Assembly: GCA_020465985.1 (NCBI GenBank) | Contig: JAANYP010000379.1 | Coordinates: forward strand, 18,916 to 82,915 | DNA: 64,000 bases | Reading direction: 5' to 3' | Source: Centrapalus pauciflorus | Taxonomy: Eukaryota > Streptophyta > Magnoliopsida > Asterales > Asteraceae | Shown: piece by piece, positions 1 to 11,572 of the stretch | How the letters are laid out: each line of letters begins with the position of its first letter | Position numbering within the stretch: the stretch's first letter is position 1 | Notes under the pieces: generated by a model | Seen by the model: only the letters and a program-made list of their open reading frames with translations | Told to the model about the DNA's origin: nothing | Databases searched by the model: none | Translations under genes and position numbers: made by a program

Positions 1-149
1 AGAGAAAATCATGAAGCAAAAAAACCCCATCTATGGTACAATTGCCAAATATGTATTCACCAAAATTGCACTACAACTCCATTTGTGTTGCAGTGGGTAA
101 ATATACAACAAAAAACCAAATCAACTATTGCATAAACAAATCCCATATA
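1..149. other. Non-coding flank left of the first retrotransposon
   Basis: AT-rich sequence with no supportable gene. It ends with ATATA (145-149), the left target site copy of the chromovirus that follows, so it was once continuous with the sequence from 7855 on. A segment here (about 31-63) resembles the sequence just after the element (about 7856-7898), which suggests a local duplication in the insertion site. Host or older-transposon origin cannot be decided. Confidence 0.6.
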
Positions 150-2115
150 TGTAACACCCTCAATCTAATCCACAATGCCACATAAACACCACGTCAGTAA
201 TGATATAATATAATAATCCCTATACTATTCCCAATACATACATGCGGAAACCCGATAGTTTTAAAACTTTAATCACATAGATAAGTCACGGAAGTCCCTG
301 AATATATTACCCACTATCCGAAGTACGCATAAACATTCCCAAAATATGACTACCTTTAGCACAGGCAGCTAGCTCCTTGATAAATGTCACAGTAACCCTA
401 CTTGGGTCCAGCAGGCCTACTAAATCTCTGATCACCTGAGACACACACACACACACACAACAACACACACTGGGTCAGCTAACGCTGGTGAGAATGCAAG
501 GGTTAGTGTACGATTATAAATCTCAATAAAAAGTAAGCTCAATAATAAAACGTTCAGCGTTCTCTACTGAACAAGTATATGAGATCCCACATGATGCTCA
601 ACTCGCGTGGATAGGCCCACGTGCCAAAATCCCTAGACCGCACAAAGCAGTCGTCAGGAACTCAAGAGGGAATTGGGAGCGACCCAATCCCTGCCCAGCC
701 GTACGGTTTAGTATCTCAACAGCTCAAGTGTCCCAAATCTCATATCTCAAAACACAGTTCTCAATAAAACACAGTAATACAAGCATGATAATATCTCAAT
801 AAAAACTCGTAAGGAAACTCATGATATCTCGTAAAAAGCTCAGTAAAAGATCATGCAAGTATTAATAAATAATCGTACAAGTATCTCAAGAAAAAACATG
901 CAAACTCACCTGCCCTGAAGTCAAACTACTCAAGTCTCGGTTCCCTGCCCGTCCTCAACCCTATCAACTCGAGACCCTGGAATCACAACACAATGACTCT
1001 ATATCACAATCACAATCACAGCTCAAGTCCTCAATCACAACCCAACAGCTCTGGATACTCGATTTCTCGATAACTCAACAGCTCTATACACAATACTCAT
1101 ATAACTCACACAGACTCAGATACTCAACTACCAACTCACACAACCCGAATACTCAGACACAAGGTCCCAACCAACTCACACAATCCCAGATACCCAAAAG
1201 ACGCATTCTCAATATCACAATTTCGACCCAACACTCTATACACACTTCTCAACAATTCTCGAGACCCAAAGGACCCAAATATACGACTCACAGAACCCGA
1301 AAACCCGACCCGAACCCTCAGCCGCATCGCGGCCGAGCTCAACCAATCGCGGCCGCACTGACTCTATCGCGGTCTCGGCCGCGCTGACCTCAAACTCGGC
1401 CGAGCTCGCATCGCGGTCCGAGCTCGGGCTCAAACCGCCTGCGATCATCTCAAGAACATCGCGGCCCGCGATCAAGGGATCGCGGTCGCGCTCACGGACG
1501 AACAGTAGCAGTTATGCTCTGTTTTCTGCACAACTCGGGAACTACCCCAAATCATCCTTCCACTCGATTTTAACCGCAGATATGGACTCGAATTTACTCA
1601 GAAGTATATACAAACTCAATTCAATCAATTACTTGCAATCCACAACAATTAACTCGTAAATTTGAAGCTTAATACTCACTGTGAGCTTTGGTAGCAAAAT
1701 TGAAGAAGAAGGAGATGATCAGCAACTTGATTCTCAAGCTATAGCTCTAAATTCTTGATTAAGGTCACTGGAGTTCACAACACACACACATACATCTCAG
1801 CTCTGGCTTTGGAAATGATTTGGAGGATAAAGAAGCTCACAATATATATACGTTTTGGGTTTAACTCGGTCCGATACCCAAAAATCTGATCCCGATACCC
1901 CAAAATACAAACTTATATCCCCGGGTCCCAATTTATTTAATAATTCTCAAAATTATAATCTTTTATTAAAACTTAATCCCGACACCCGGTTAGCCCAAAA
2001 TCTTATCACGTGACACTTCCACGTAAAACTCAATAATTGGCCCAACTCATTTATAATATTATAATCAACCCAATCACATAATTCCACGTCCCCGTCCCAA
2101 AAGTGGGATGTTACA
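150..2115 (-). repeat. 3' LTR of the chromovirus
   Basis: Direct repeat of 5890-7854, with only a handful of differences (a 1-bp indel near 415 and scattered substitutions, for example near 1264, 1408 and 2040-2052). It contains an AC microsatellite (441-458) and a CpG-rich block (about 1320-1495). Small open frames inside it recur in the other LTR only because the LTRs are duplicates. Confidence 0.9.
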
Positions 2116-2129
2116 AGTCTCCCCTCCTT
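2116..2129 (-). other. Polypurine tract of the chromovirus
   Basis: On the minus strand it reads AAGGAGGGGAGACT and abuts the 3' LTR. This is the expected place for the plus-strand DNA primer and confirms the minus orientation. Confidence 0.75.
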
Positions 2130-3240
2130 ATAAAGATTCTGTCCTCAGAATCTAGCTCAACACCAAAAACCGAAAATACCTAGCGCATCTCCTTGCCTGT
2201 CTCCCGGTTTGTCACTATTTAAACAATTAATCACCTTACTTCTCTTGCACATCCCAACCTCGCATACACGATTTCACAATATTATCGCAAAAATCCTCTT
2301 AATCCTCTACAATACAAAACTTAGAGTCTACACAACCCACTACTTCTCAACCCATATAATTAACACCACTAACGTATCAATACGAACAACGGCTTTACAT
2401 TTCACGAGAAATCCTCTACGAATCGCCCTTAATACTCAGCTAAACTCAAGAGACTTCAAATCTCAGATACAAGCAATCACTTTATCTCTTTACATCAACA
2501 CGCTCTCCCAACCCCTCAATAAGCCTCACATTACAGCACAAAAATCCTCTGAACTTTCTATCAACGCTAAAATCGAACCTCATTCACTGATTCTTCTACC
2601 TTATGAGGCGCTCCCTTACTTCCCAACTCATTCAATCAACACAAACTAACACGTTAACTTCTACTCAGACGCCTTGATCTAGTTGAATTAGTGGACGACT
2701 CAGAAAGCGGAGTCATAAAGGGATTGTTTGATCGACTAACTCAAACACAGACATAACCAACTCCAATTCTCAATAACCTCGATTCTCACTAGATCTATTT
2801 TCATCCCTGTCTCACTCATCACTGCCCGCTCTAAAACTGTCCCCTTCGGCCAAAAACTCATACTTCAGGAACTCCCCGCATATAACCTCTCTCATCAAAA
2901 GATACTCAAAACCTCCCTCAAACACTGATTATACTCCTCATAGGCATCAGATTTACTGAAACTCAATCATCAACAACCTCTAATATACTACTACTTTAAA
3001 CTCTATTCACTAAGGCAGCTCTACTATCTACTCACTTGACAATCACAAAGCAGAGAACTATTAATTACAGAAGCACGTCAACACTTATGGCCAATCAGCT
3101 CTCAAATTAACACAACAGATATTCTGATCCACTAATATAAAAGATATTCCCATCCACTCATAACATCATAAAGAACTTCCATCAAGTCACTAAACGCAAA
3201 ATCACAGATGTGGACAAACACACACTATGGAACAACTCAC
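2130..3240 (-). other. Scrambled 3' end of the chromovirus interior
   Basis: No open reading frame can be assigned. Near 2160-2200 the minus strand weakly resembles the end of a chromovirus chromodomain followed by the usual short spacer before the polypurine tract. The rest is pol sequence too decayed to name. A 146-codon open frame on the + strand (2209-2649) is antisense and matches nothing I recognise. Confidence 0.5.
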
Positions 3241-3680
3241 GGGAGTCTCACTATAAAGCCCATGGTGATATCATACCACTTCCACTCTGGAATCTCTAAT
3301 GGCTGAAGTCTACCATGTAGCTTCTATTGCTCATTCTTAACTCTCAAACACGTTATACACGCCTCTATCCACTTTCCCACATCCCTCTTCATCCCTGGTC
3401 ACCAATGAAGAACTCGCAGATTTAGGTGCATCTCCGTGCTACCCGAATGGATCGACAATATAGACTTATGGGAATCATTTAGAATCAGTTGTCTCAAATT
3501 CCCTACTCGAGGGACCCATACTTGACCACGAAGGGTCATCAATCCTTTATCATCCCTATTCAATAACTCTGACTGACCAACTAACCTCTCTCTTCACACA
3601 TTCTCACCTTTCAGCCCCTCCTCCTGAGCTAACCGCAGATCATCAATCAGGGTCGACATGACCTCTAATCGAGAAGTACT
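3241..3680 (-). pseudogene. Chromovirus pol remnant: RNase H-integrase linker and HHCC zinc finger
   Basis: Read on the minus strand, this segment translates with interruptions into the stretch that joins RNase H to integrase in Tekay elements. Recognisable pieces, from about 3452 down to 3241, are a histidine segment (SIHSGSTEMH), a PGMKRDV motif, a C-x2-C pair (EACITC) and LQPLEIPEWKW, the conserved lead into the integrase core. Stop codons and frame changes break it, so no integrase is made. The catalytic core is not recognisable. Confidence 0.7.
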
Positions 3681-4449
3681 CTACTATCAGAAGGATCAAT
3701 CCACTAACACATCACAAACACATTCACAATGATTACCTATATAGCTCACATACTCAATATGATTGATCCACTAACATCACACAAATTCCAACTTTGAAAG
3801 CCCAATAACTCAGCTCGCCACAATATATATATTCTTCACTTTCACACATATACTAAAACATCACAGTCCCATACATAACAACTCTGCCCCCATATCATTA
3901 AATCCCATAGTCACAGACATAAAGAAGTAGTCACACGCCATAGAACACATACACTTATCACAGACATAGCTCAACAGCTCACTACACAACTGACACATAT
4001 TCAAAGCAAGCTCACAAGGAACACCCAAAATCACATCAACAACATCCTGCATTTCCTCTACAATCACTTAAAAGATCTGACCCCGTACTCTAATATCATA
4101 ATAATCGGGTAACGATGGCTCCACTCTGACTCTACTAGAATTCTCGCCCTACCTCACTAATCTCGACTCTGGACAGATTCGCACCCTATTCCCCAGCCTC
4201 CCACAACAAAGCACAACAGCTCATGAATAATACACATGGCGGCAGTATATTCTCACTGACCGCACCAATAACATCTGCACACGCACATGGCCCATCATGA
4301 CAACGGTGACATCTCCAAATTGAAGGAACATAGCCTCAATAAACGTACTAGATGCAACATTATGTGGCTCCCCCTCCTCTTTAGCTATAGCCTGAAACAA
4401 AAACTCTACCTCTGACCCTAGGTACTCCATCTCCTCCACGCGGCGTAAT
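3681..4449 (-). other. Region where protease and reverse transcriptase should lie
   Basis: Between the gag knuckles and the RNase H-integrase linker an intact element has about 2 kb of protease and reverse transcriptase. Only about 770 bp is present and no catalytic motif (DTGAS or YxDD type) is visible in any frame. Most of it has been deleted and the rest has decayed. Confidence 0.55.
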
Positions 4450-5200
4450 TGACAACTCTGACACCCCGACCTCACTCGAACTCGCCCCCGGAAATCCCAT
4501 CCCTAGACTCGGACAGTCTCATGATATATGTTCCAGCTTCCCACATCGGAAGCACAATGACTCCTATGATGAACATGCAACAGCAGTGTGGCCAAACTGG
4601 CCACAACGAAAACATCTCAGGTGCTCTGGGGCACACGGCCCTGCATGGCGGTGATGACAGTACTGACAATCTCTTGCTCTGAACACCGAGCTCTCAACTC
4701 TACTTCCCGAATCCCTAGATCCTCTATCATCACTTCCCTAACCTTGGCCCTGACTCTGACTCAGTCTCTGGCTTTACCCCAATTACCTCGGACCCTGATC
4801 CCGACCTCGACTCCAACTCCGACTGATCTCAGACCTCCTCCCATCTCAATCCTGATCTCATTGATTCCCTAGACTCTGGCCTCTCTGCTCAAAGCATCCA
4901 TTCTGTCGACTTTCTCGGCATCCCCTTGGTAACCCTGCACTTTACCCCGGGTCCAATGACTCAATCCGCTGTCTCTAGGAAGCCGGCTGTTCTCTCTGCC
5001 TCTCCACCTCCCTCTCTCTACATCCCGCACACTCCACAACCGATGCAAGAGTGGGGTCACGCAACATCCCCACAATTTCCCTAATATCAGATCTCAAACT
5101 CTCAATAAACATACTAACCGTCCGCTCAATAGCCACCTGATGTGGCACAAACTGAGCTCTATCATTAAACACATTAATGTACTCCTGGACTGACATGGAT
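4450..5200 (-). pseudogene. gag: Broken gag of the chromovirus
   Basis: Two pieces are recognisable on the minus strand. The segment from 5196 to about 5060 reads MSVQEYINVFNDRAQFVPHQ and then a 'FIESLRSDIRE' motif, typical of the plant gypsy Gag (Retrotrans_gag) domain. Further on lie two CX2CX4HX4C zinc knuckles, complement(4573-4614) with CFRCGQFGH and complement(4513-4554) with CFRCGKLEH. A TAG lies between the knuckles, a TGA lies inside the second, and frame changes separate them from the Gag domain. Gag would package the element RNA, but this copy cannot encode it. Confidence 0.8.
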
Positions 5201-5872
5201 CCTTACTACAAGTAAATAAACTCATACTCCAACTCTCACCTCGTATTCTGGGGGCAACACTACAGCTCAAACTCCACTCGGAACTCCTCCCATGGCACCA
5301 AGTACCCATCATCAATTCCTCAAGCACTCTCAACAGAATCTCACCATCGCAACGCTCTGCTCTTAAGCAAATAAGACGCATCACTTACTCTATCAGCTCG
5401 ATCTACATACACTATCCAAAAGCAACTTTAACCTCTCACAACCAATCCAGTGCCTTCAAGGCACCGGTACCTCCAAAGAACTCAAAAATATGACCCGACA
5501 TAAAGTCCTTAAGGACCCCTACGATAGCTGGCTAGAAGAAGCACCAGCCCCTGATCTCTGGCCTCCCTCAGGCGGAGGCACCACTCCCCAATCCCAACCC
5601 GATCACTGCACCGGAAAACGCTCATCCAATATCGGACTCAATACCGAACACAACTCAAACTTACACACAAACTCATCACCCCTAAAATCATAACCCTGAG
5701 GCCTGCTGCCCTCACAATCCATAACTAACCCGCACATTAAGAACAACAACACATATTAACTCTATACCCTACTCGTTTATCACTTAGTACTCCACTTCTG
5801 ATTACAACCCAAGGATCTAGACTCTGTGGTTTAAGCTTAAGCATCCACTAGATACTTAATCTCTTAAACCTA
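5201..5872 (-). other. 5' leader and start of gag of the chromovirus
   Basis: Between the primer site and the recognisable gag domain. The first part (5400-5200) may be the decayed gag N-terminus; the remainder is untranslated leader. No start codon can be chosen with confidence. Confidence 0.45.
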
Positions 5873-5885
5873 GGCTCTGATACCA
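5873..5885 (-). other. Primer binding site (tRNA-iMet) of the chromovirus
   Basis: On the minus strand it reads TGGTATCAGAGCC, complementary to the 3' end of initiator methionine tRNA. It lies 4 nt inside the LTR end at 5890. It fixes orientation and marks 5890-7854 as the 5' LTR. Confidence 0.9.
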
Positions 5886-5889
5886 AGCT

Positions 5890-7854
5890 TGTAACACCCT
5901 CAATCTAATCCACAATGCCACATAAACACCACGTCAGTAATGATATAATATAATAATCCCTATACTATTCCCAATACATACATGCGGAAACCCGATAGTT
6001 TTAAAACTTTAATCACATAGATAAGTCACGGAAGTCCCTGAATATATTACCCACTATCCGAAGTACGCATAAACATTCCCAAAATATGACTACCTTTAGC
6101 ACAGGCAGCTAGCTCCTTGATAAATGTCACAGTAACCCTACTTGGGTCCAGCAGCCTACTAAATCTCTGATCACCTGAGACACACACACACACACACAAC
6201 AACACACACTGGGTCAGCTAACGCTGGTGAGAATGCAAGGGTTAGTGTACGATTATAAATCTCAATAAAAAGTAAGCTCAATAATAAAACGTTCAGCGTT
6301 CTCTACTGAACAAGTATATGAGATCCCACATGATGCTCAACTCGCGTGGATAGGCCCACGTGCCAAAATCCCTAGACCGCACAAAGCAGTCGTCAGGAAC
6401 TCAAGAGGGAATTGGGAGCGACCCAATCCCTGCCCAGCCGTACGGTTTAGTATCTCAACAGCTCAAGTGTCCCAAATCTCATATCTCAAAACACAGTTCT
6501 CAATAAAACACAGTAATACAAGCATGATAATATCTCAATAAAAACTCGTAAGGAAACTCATGATATCTCGTAAAAAGCTCAGTAAAAGATCATGCAAGTA
6601 TTAATAAATAATCGTACAAGTATCTCAAGAAAAAACATGCAAACTCACCTGCCCTGAAGTCAAACTACTCAAGTCTCGGTTCCCTGCCCGTCCTCAACCC
6701 TATCAACTCGAGACCCTGGAATCACAACACAATGACTCTATATCACAATCACAATCACAGCTCAAGTCCTCAATCACAACCCAACAGCTCTGGATACTCG
6801 ATTTCTCGATAACTCAACAGCTCTATACACAATACTCATATAACTCACACAGACTCAGATACTCAACTACCAACTCACACAACCCGAATACTCAGACACA
6901 AGGTCCCAACCAACTCACACAATCCCAGATACCCAAAAGACGCATTCTCAATATCACAATTTCGACCCAACACTCTATACACACTTCTCAACAATTCTCG
7001 AGACCCCAAGGACCCAAATATACGACTCACAGAACCCGAAAACCCGACCCGAACCCTCAGCCGCATCGCGGCCGAGCTCAACCAATCGCGGCCGCACTGA
7101 CTCTATCGCGGTCTCGGCCGCGCTGACCTCAAACTCGGCCGAGCTCACATCGCGGTCCGAGCTCGGGCTCAAACCGCCTGCGATCATCTCAAGAACATCG
7201 CGGCCCGCGATCAAGGGATCGCGGTCGCGCTCACGGACGAACAGTAGCAGTTATGCTCTGTTTTCTGCACAACTCGGGAACTACCCCAAATCATCCTTCC
7301 ACTCGATTTTAACCGCAGATATGGACTCGAATTTACTCAGAAGTATATACAAACTCAATTCAATCAATTACTTGCAATCCACAACAATTAACTCGTAAAT
7401 TTGAAGCTTAATACTCACTGTGAGCTTTGGTAGCAAAATTGAAGAAGAAGGAGATGATCAGCAACTTGATTCTCAAGCTATAGCTCTAAATTCTTGATTA
7501 AGGTCACTGGAGTTCACAACACACACACATACATCTCAGCTCTGGCTTTGGAAATGATTTGGAGGATAAAGAAGCTCACAATATATATACGTTTTGGGTT
7601 TAACTCGGTCCGATACCCAAAAATCTGATCCCGATACCCCAAAATACAAACTTATATCCCCGGGTCCCAATTTATTTAATAATTCTCAAAATTATAATCT
7701 TTTATTAAAACTTAATCCCGACACCCGGTTAGCCCAAAATCTTATCACGTGACACTTCCACGTAAAACTCAATAATTGGTCCAACTCAATCATAATATTA
7801 TAATCAACCCAATCACATAATTCCACGTCCCCGTCCCAAAAGTGGGATGTTACA
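5890..7854 (-). repeat. 5' LTR of the chromovirus
   Basis: Partner of 150-2115, over 99% identical by eye. Both copies carry the AC microsatellite (about 6181-6198) and a CpG-rich block (about 7060-7235). Being next to the primer site, this is the LTR that would drive transcription, leftward. Confidence 0.9.
7582..7589 (-). promoter_or_regulatory. Candidate TATA box in the chromovirus 5' LTR
   Basis: TATATATA on the minus strand, about 265 bp inside the upstream end of the LTR, followed by a purine- and CT-rich leader. The position suits a U3/R boundary shortly downstream. The same box is at 1843-1850 in the other LTR. Confidence 0.5.
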
Positions 7855-10104
7855 ATATATGGTAAATACTACAATTGCGAAATATGTATTTACCAAGGCC
7901 ATGTAGCTCGTAAACCTTTCATTGCCAAGATCTGCATGATAATAATCATATCTTTTAACTGGTTGGGTTTTAATTGACCCTTGTATACAACAATTTTGCA
8001 AAGAAACTTTATTTAAATTTAATGAACCAATAAATATAAAAATCAGTATATATCATAATCAACCAGATTCAAAGAAACCAAACCTGGATGATAAAGAACA
8101 TATGTAGAAGTCCCTAACCCCACCATGTTGAAGGTTCAATACAACTCGGATAGCCACCATTGAAACCCTCCTTAGTATATACATCTGCAAATGATGAACA
8201 ACAACTAAGCATATAAACAAAACGCAGGGTGTTTTGAACACTAATTTAGCAAAAATTAAGCATTAAAGATCAAACTCTTCTATTAAACACCACTTGATTT
8301 AGATATCTATATTAGCTTCGCAATAAGGGTTGCTCAAGACTTGCTAAACATTAAAAAAACCCCAGAAAAATATATATGAGAGAGCAAATAACATACCTGG
8401 AGTTTCCAAATAAATTTAATGTTGGGAGTTTCGATTGCCTTCTCTTCTTCAAAGAAAAAACGGTTGATTATAACATGTGGGAGATGAAGAGATACTGATG
8501 GTTGTGTACTTGTGTGTGAGTTCAGAGCACACCTACCCAGAGATGAAGAGTTTGTGTGCCTTTCCAATGCTGCACACATGCACCTGATTTCAAATTCAAA
8601 ATAATCCGTCCAAAATTTCCTTTTTGCAATAAACACTTGTACATCAAGCTTTAAAGACTTATACGTCTTAAAATTCAAGATACAAGCTTCATTATCTTGT
8701 GCCTATTGCATTATGAATTGTATTTGTATTTAAGACAAAAAAGCTAAATGCTTTATTAGTAGTATAGATATAGATATAAAAACCTTATTCTAAATCAAAG
8801 GCATATCACTTTTAAATAATTTAAATTACTTCCATTTACCATATCATTATTTGGAACACCACCACCTCATATATTTACCTTTGAACACCGAATATGAATT
8901 GAATTAATAACATATCACACAATCTATACTCTTAACTTGTCTTAAACATCATTTCATACATCAACCAATCAACAATTACGTACTATATAAATTAGATTTC
9001 AATACCTTCAAAATCAATTCAGTAGAACAAATTTTGTGTTTAACCTTTCCGATGGTTCTGACCGCAAAGCATGCTTCACGAAGTTCTTAGAAGTTAAGGG
9101 TGAAACCAAAAAAATATATAAATAAATCTGCTTCATCAAGCATGATGAAAACTTGCAGAATAGAATAAGTACATCTCCAGCTAAAGTTTTTACAAGGTAA
9201 GTAAATCTTTTTAAAAAAAATGCATACCCCATAAAATAAAATGATGTTCAAACCAAGAATGTCTTTCATCTTTTAGTTAAGTTTAAAGCACACATGTCAA
9301 AACAATTAAATAACCACGACAGTTTGGACTTTGGTTTCATTGTTGCCTTGTTTTAGATTCAAAAGCAAGACCCAAAAATAGGTGGTCCTTGCAAGAAATA
9401 GCTGCAACTTCAAATAAAACATGAACCATATATAATTTAGTATCATCAAATGCAACATACATTTACAAATAGCATCAGAATTAAGATATTTATGAAAAAC
9501 CACAGGCAAATGTTTTTACATATGAGAAGACCAAATCAATACTTTAAAAAGGGATTTCCTGAACAAACCAATTTGAATGAAACACCACAACCATAAAAAG
9601 GAAAAAGGTCTGCAACCATGCCAAGTCTCGGACCGCTCTGTGACTATAGTTTGGTTGCTTAATTGATCATTTATCATACGCCATGGATCCAAATCTGGTT
9701 CTAAATTAAACTAAGTAGAAAGTCTGTGTATAGGAGTCTGCTAAGACTCTGAGAACTGCGAATCTAGGAGGGTGTGTGGGGCTGGAAAACAGTACCACAA
9801 GATGTGTATAAACTAAGAGTTTGTGTAGTGTGTATTTGCATGATGGACTCCAAGACTTGTGAGTCTTAGAGTGGTGTGGTTAACAACAAAACAGCAGCAG
9901 CAACATATAAAATTCAAGTCATGGGTGTGTGTTCGTGGCTGAAAACAGAAGGAGGATCAGCAGCGCCACAACAACACATAAACAGCAAATACGACATTAA
10001 ACTAAGTGTGCGTGTGTGTCATGTGAACGAACAACGGCAACGTAGTATATACATATATATATGTGTGTGTGAGCAGTGAATTGGACCCCAAGACTTGGTC
10101 TCTA
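7855..10104. other. Non-coding sequence between the chromovirus and copia element A
   Basis: AT-rich DNA with no convincing gene, RNA gene or complete repeat. It starts with the right target site copy ATATA (7855-7859) and ends with CTCTA (10100-10104), the left target site copy of element A. About 9770-10104 looks like a diverged tandem duplication of roughly 240 bp (both halves have 'gtgtgt...gctg' followed by 'ggacyccaagacttg'). Splice-donor-like sites occur on both strands (for example AAGGTAAGT near 9195), but no exon can be defined. It may be the interior of the CACTA-like element that ends at 26162. Confidence 0.5.
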
Positions 10105-10448
10105 TGTTAGATATTTTATTTCGATCATAGGGAGTTGTTTTGTAATAATTATTATCTTAGTATTTAGTATTGTATTTATTTCCTTATATTTTATTTCTTT
10201 GTAATAGTCAAGGGACCAAAGTTGCCAATATGTAATACTTAATTAAAGGAGCCTAGAAATAGGCTCCTAGGGTTTTGTAATGAAAAACACGGTTGACAAT
10301 TGAATTATATTCCAGCCGCCATTTTGTCATTTCTCCCAACATTCTCTTTGTCTTCTTCATCATTACACAATTATTGAGCATTGATTCTTCTTGTGTTTGA
10401 TAAAAGAAACATTAAATGTGCTGAAAGTTTACGGGAATACATATTACA
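10105..10448 (+). repeat. 5' LTR of element A
   Basis: 344 bp, TG...CA ended, short for this lineage, matching 24030-24373 at about 98.5%. It contains a perfect 9-bp stem with a GAAA loop (10247-10268). No strong TATA box is seen; the AT-rich stretch near 10236-10246 is the likeliest core promoter. Confidence 0.92.
10247..10268 (+). other. Perfect hairpin with GAAA tetraloop in the LTR of A
   Basis: AGGAGCCTA, GAAA, TAGGCTCCT: nine paired bases closing a GNRA-type tetraloop, followed shortly by the RNA 5' leader region. The same hairpin is intact at 24172-24193 in the other LTR. A role in RNA dimerisation, packaging or 3' end formation is possible but only inferred. Confidence 0.6.
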
Positions 10449-10450
10449 AT

Positions 10451-10463
10451 TGGTATCAGAGCC
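10451..10463 (+). other. Primer binding site (tRNA-iMet) of element A
   Basis: TGGTATCAGAGCC, two bases after the 5' LTR. Minus-strand DNA synthesis would start here. Confidence 0.92.
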
Positions 10464-10879
10464 CAAAAGGTGGATTTCAACTGAGATTTACGGATTCTGC
10501 TGGGTTTCTTCAAGTGTTCTTCGTGTTCTTCATTTCCATTCGGTTAGATCTTCATTTACCTCTGTTTTTCTCTGTTTCTTGTGTTATAATAGTCATATAA
10601 TCACCACATTATCATCCTCTACTGATTTTAAGCTCATTCAGTTCCATATTTCTTTTAAAATCATCAAGAATCAGATATTTCATCAAGTTTAAAAATATGG
10701 GTTTTTTAGTGGGTTTTTAGCTTGTTCTATGCTATTTTTAAGTGTTTTTAGGTTATTTTAAATCACCAAAAGTGTTTAAAATAGTTTATAAACCATTTAG
10801 AACTGTTTTTTAGGCTTTAAAACTGAAAAAATCGAATTCTGCTCAGTTCTGCCTTAAAAAACTGAAAAAACCTGCTGTA

Positions 10880-11520
10880 TTTCGGATCCCTTACTGTAGC
10901 AATTCGGACCCCTTAGGAACCGAATTCGGACCACATATCACCCTAATTCGGACCATATCGGACCATCTTTAGGTGCATTTTGGACCCCCCCCCCCCAATC
11001 TGCCTATTTCAGACCCCACTTAGGTCCCATCCGAACTTCAGACCATCTGAAGTTCAGATCAGGCTCTCCATTTTTCATTGTTGGACTTGTATTTAAATTT
11101 TTCAAATTTCGGACCATATCCATTTCGGACCATCCGAACTCGGACCATCCGAATTCGGTCCCCACCTGGACATTTCCTAGGCCCTGTCCACTGTTCATCC
11201 GAGTTCGGTCCATCCGAATTCGGTCCCTTAGTTCCATCCGAATTCGTATTCCATCCGAAACCAAGACCATCCGAATTAGGTCTTCATCCGCATTTGGTCC
11301 CCACCCGAAGTACTGTTCATCCGAAAACACCTCATCCGAAGTCCTTTGCATCCGAAATTTAACTTCATCCGAATTAGGCCCTCATCCGAATTCGTCCTTC
11401 ATCCGAATTACTGTTTATCCGAACCTTAAGGCCATCTGAATTCCTGTTCATCCAAACCCATTCCATCCGAATTTCAACTCCATCCGAAATCAGTACTATT
11501 CGTCCTAACTCCAGCCCATC
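10880..11520 (+). repeat. Iterated CCGAATTCGG-type motif array in the gag leader of A
   Basis: About 20 irregularly spaced copies of an ATCCGAATTCGG-like unit, many with a perfect 10-bp palindromic core CCGAATTCGG, spaced about 10-35 bp apart. The array fills the untranslated leader before gag. The same unit forms a second array at 19800-20240, inside the intron before ORF3. A candidate 3' splice site (TTTTTACTCAG at about 11551-11561) follows the array just before the gag ATG. Confidence 0.85.
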
Positions 11521-11572
11521 CGTGTCCAGTTTCCACCTTTAAGATCTTCATTTTTACTCAGCACCCATCATA

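Larger units (their letters stand above)
150..7854 (-). mobile_element. Degenerate Tekay-type Ty3/gypsy LTR retrotransposon (LARD/TR-GAG-like)
   Basis: A complete element by its ends: two LTRs of about 1966 bp (150-2115 and 5890-7854) start TGTAAC and end TTACA on the + strand and are flanked by the 5-bp duplication ATATA (145-149, 7855-7859). The primer site and polypurine tract show that it reads on the minus strand. The 3.8-kb interior keeps a gag remnant with two CCHC knuckles and an integrase zinc-finger remnant. I find no reverse transcriptase. Gag and pol motifs fit the Tekay (Del) chromovirus lineage. With dead coding regions but nearly identical LTRs, it was probably mobilised in trans by an intact relative. 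Confidence 0.85.

Noticed and set aside
1136..1475. Overlapping minus-strand open frames of 68-79 codons, repeated at 6875-7214
   Set aside because: They recur only because the two LTRs of the chromovirus are duplicates. They lie in the CpG-rich block, where stops are rare, and show no recognisable domain.
2209..2649. 146-codon open frame on the + strand
   Set aside because: Antisense to the decayed 3' end of the chromovirus, composition like random CT/A-rich sequence, no domain, no context supporting a gene.
9195..9203. AAGGTAAGT as a splice donor of a host gene
   Set aside because: A good consensus alone; no exon-like open frame upstream and no acceptor partner could be supported.
11004..11362. 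Open frames of about 100 codons on both strands
   Set aside because: Produced by the CCGAATTCGG repeat array in the leader of A; the proteins are just the repeat unit translated.
10880..11520. Possible CRISPR-like or satellite array
   Set aside because: Units are short, irregularly spaced and degenerate, in a plant retrotransposon leader. No fixed spacer length and no cas genes.
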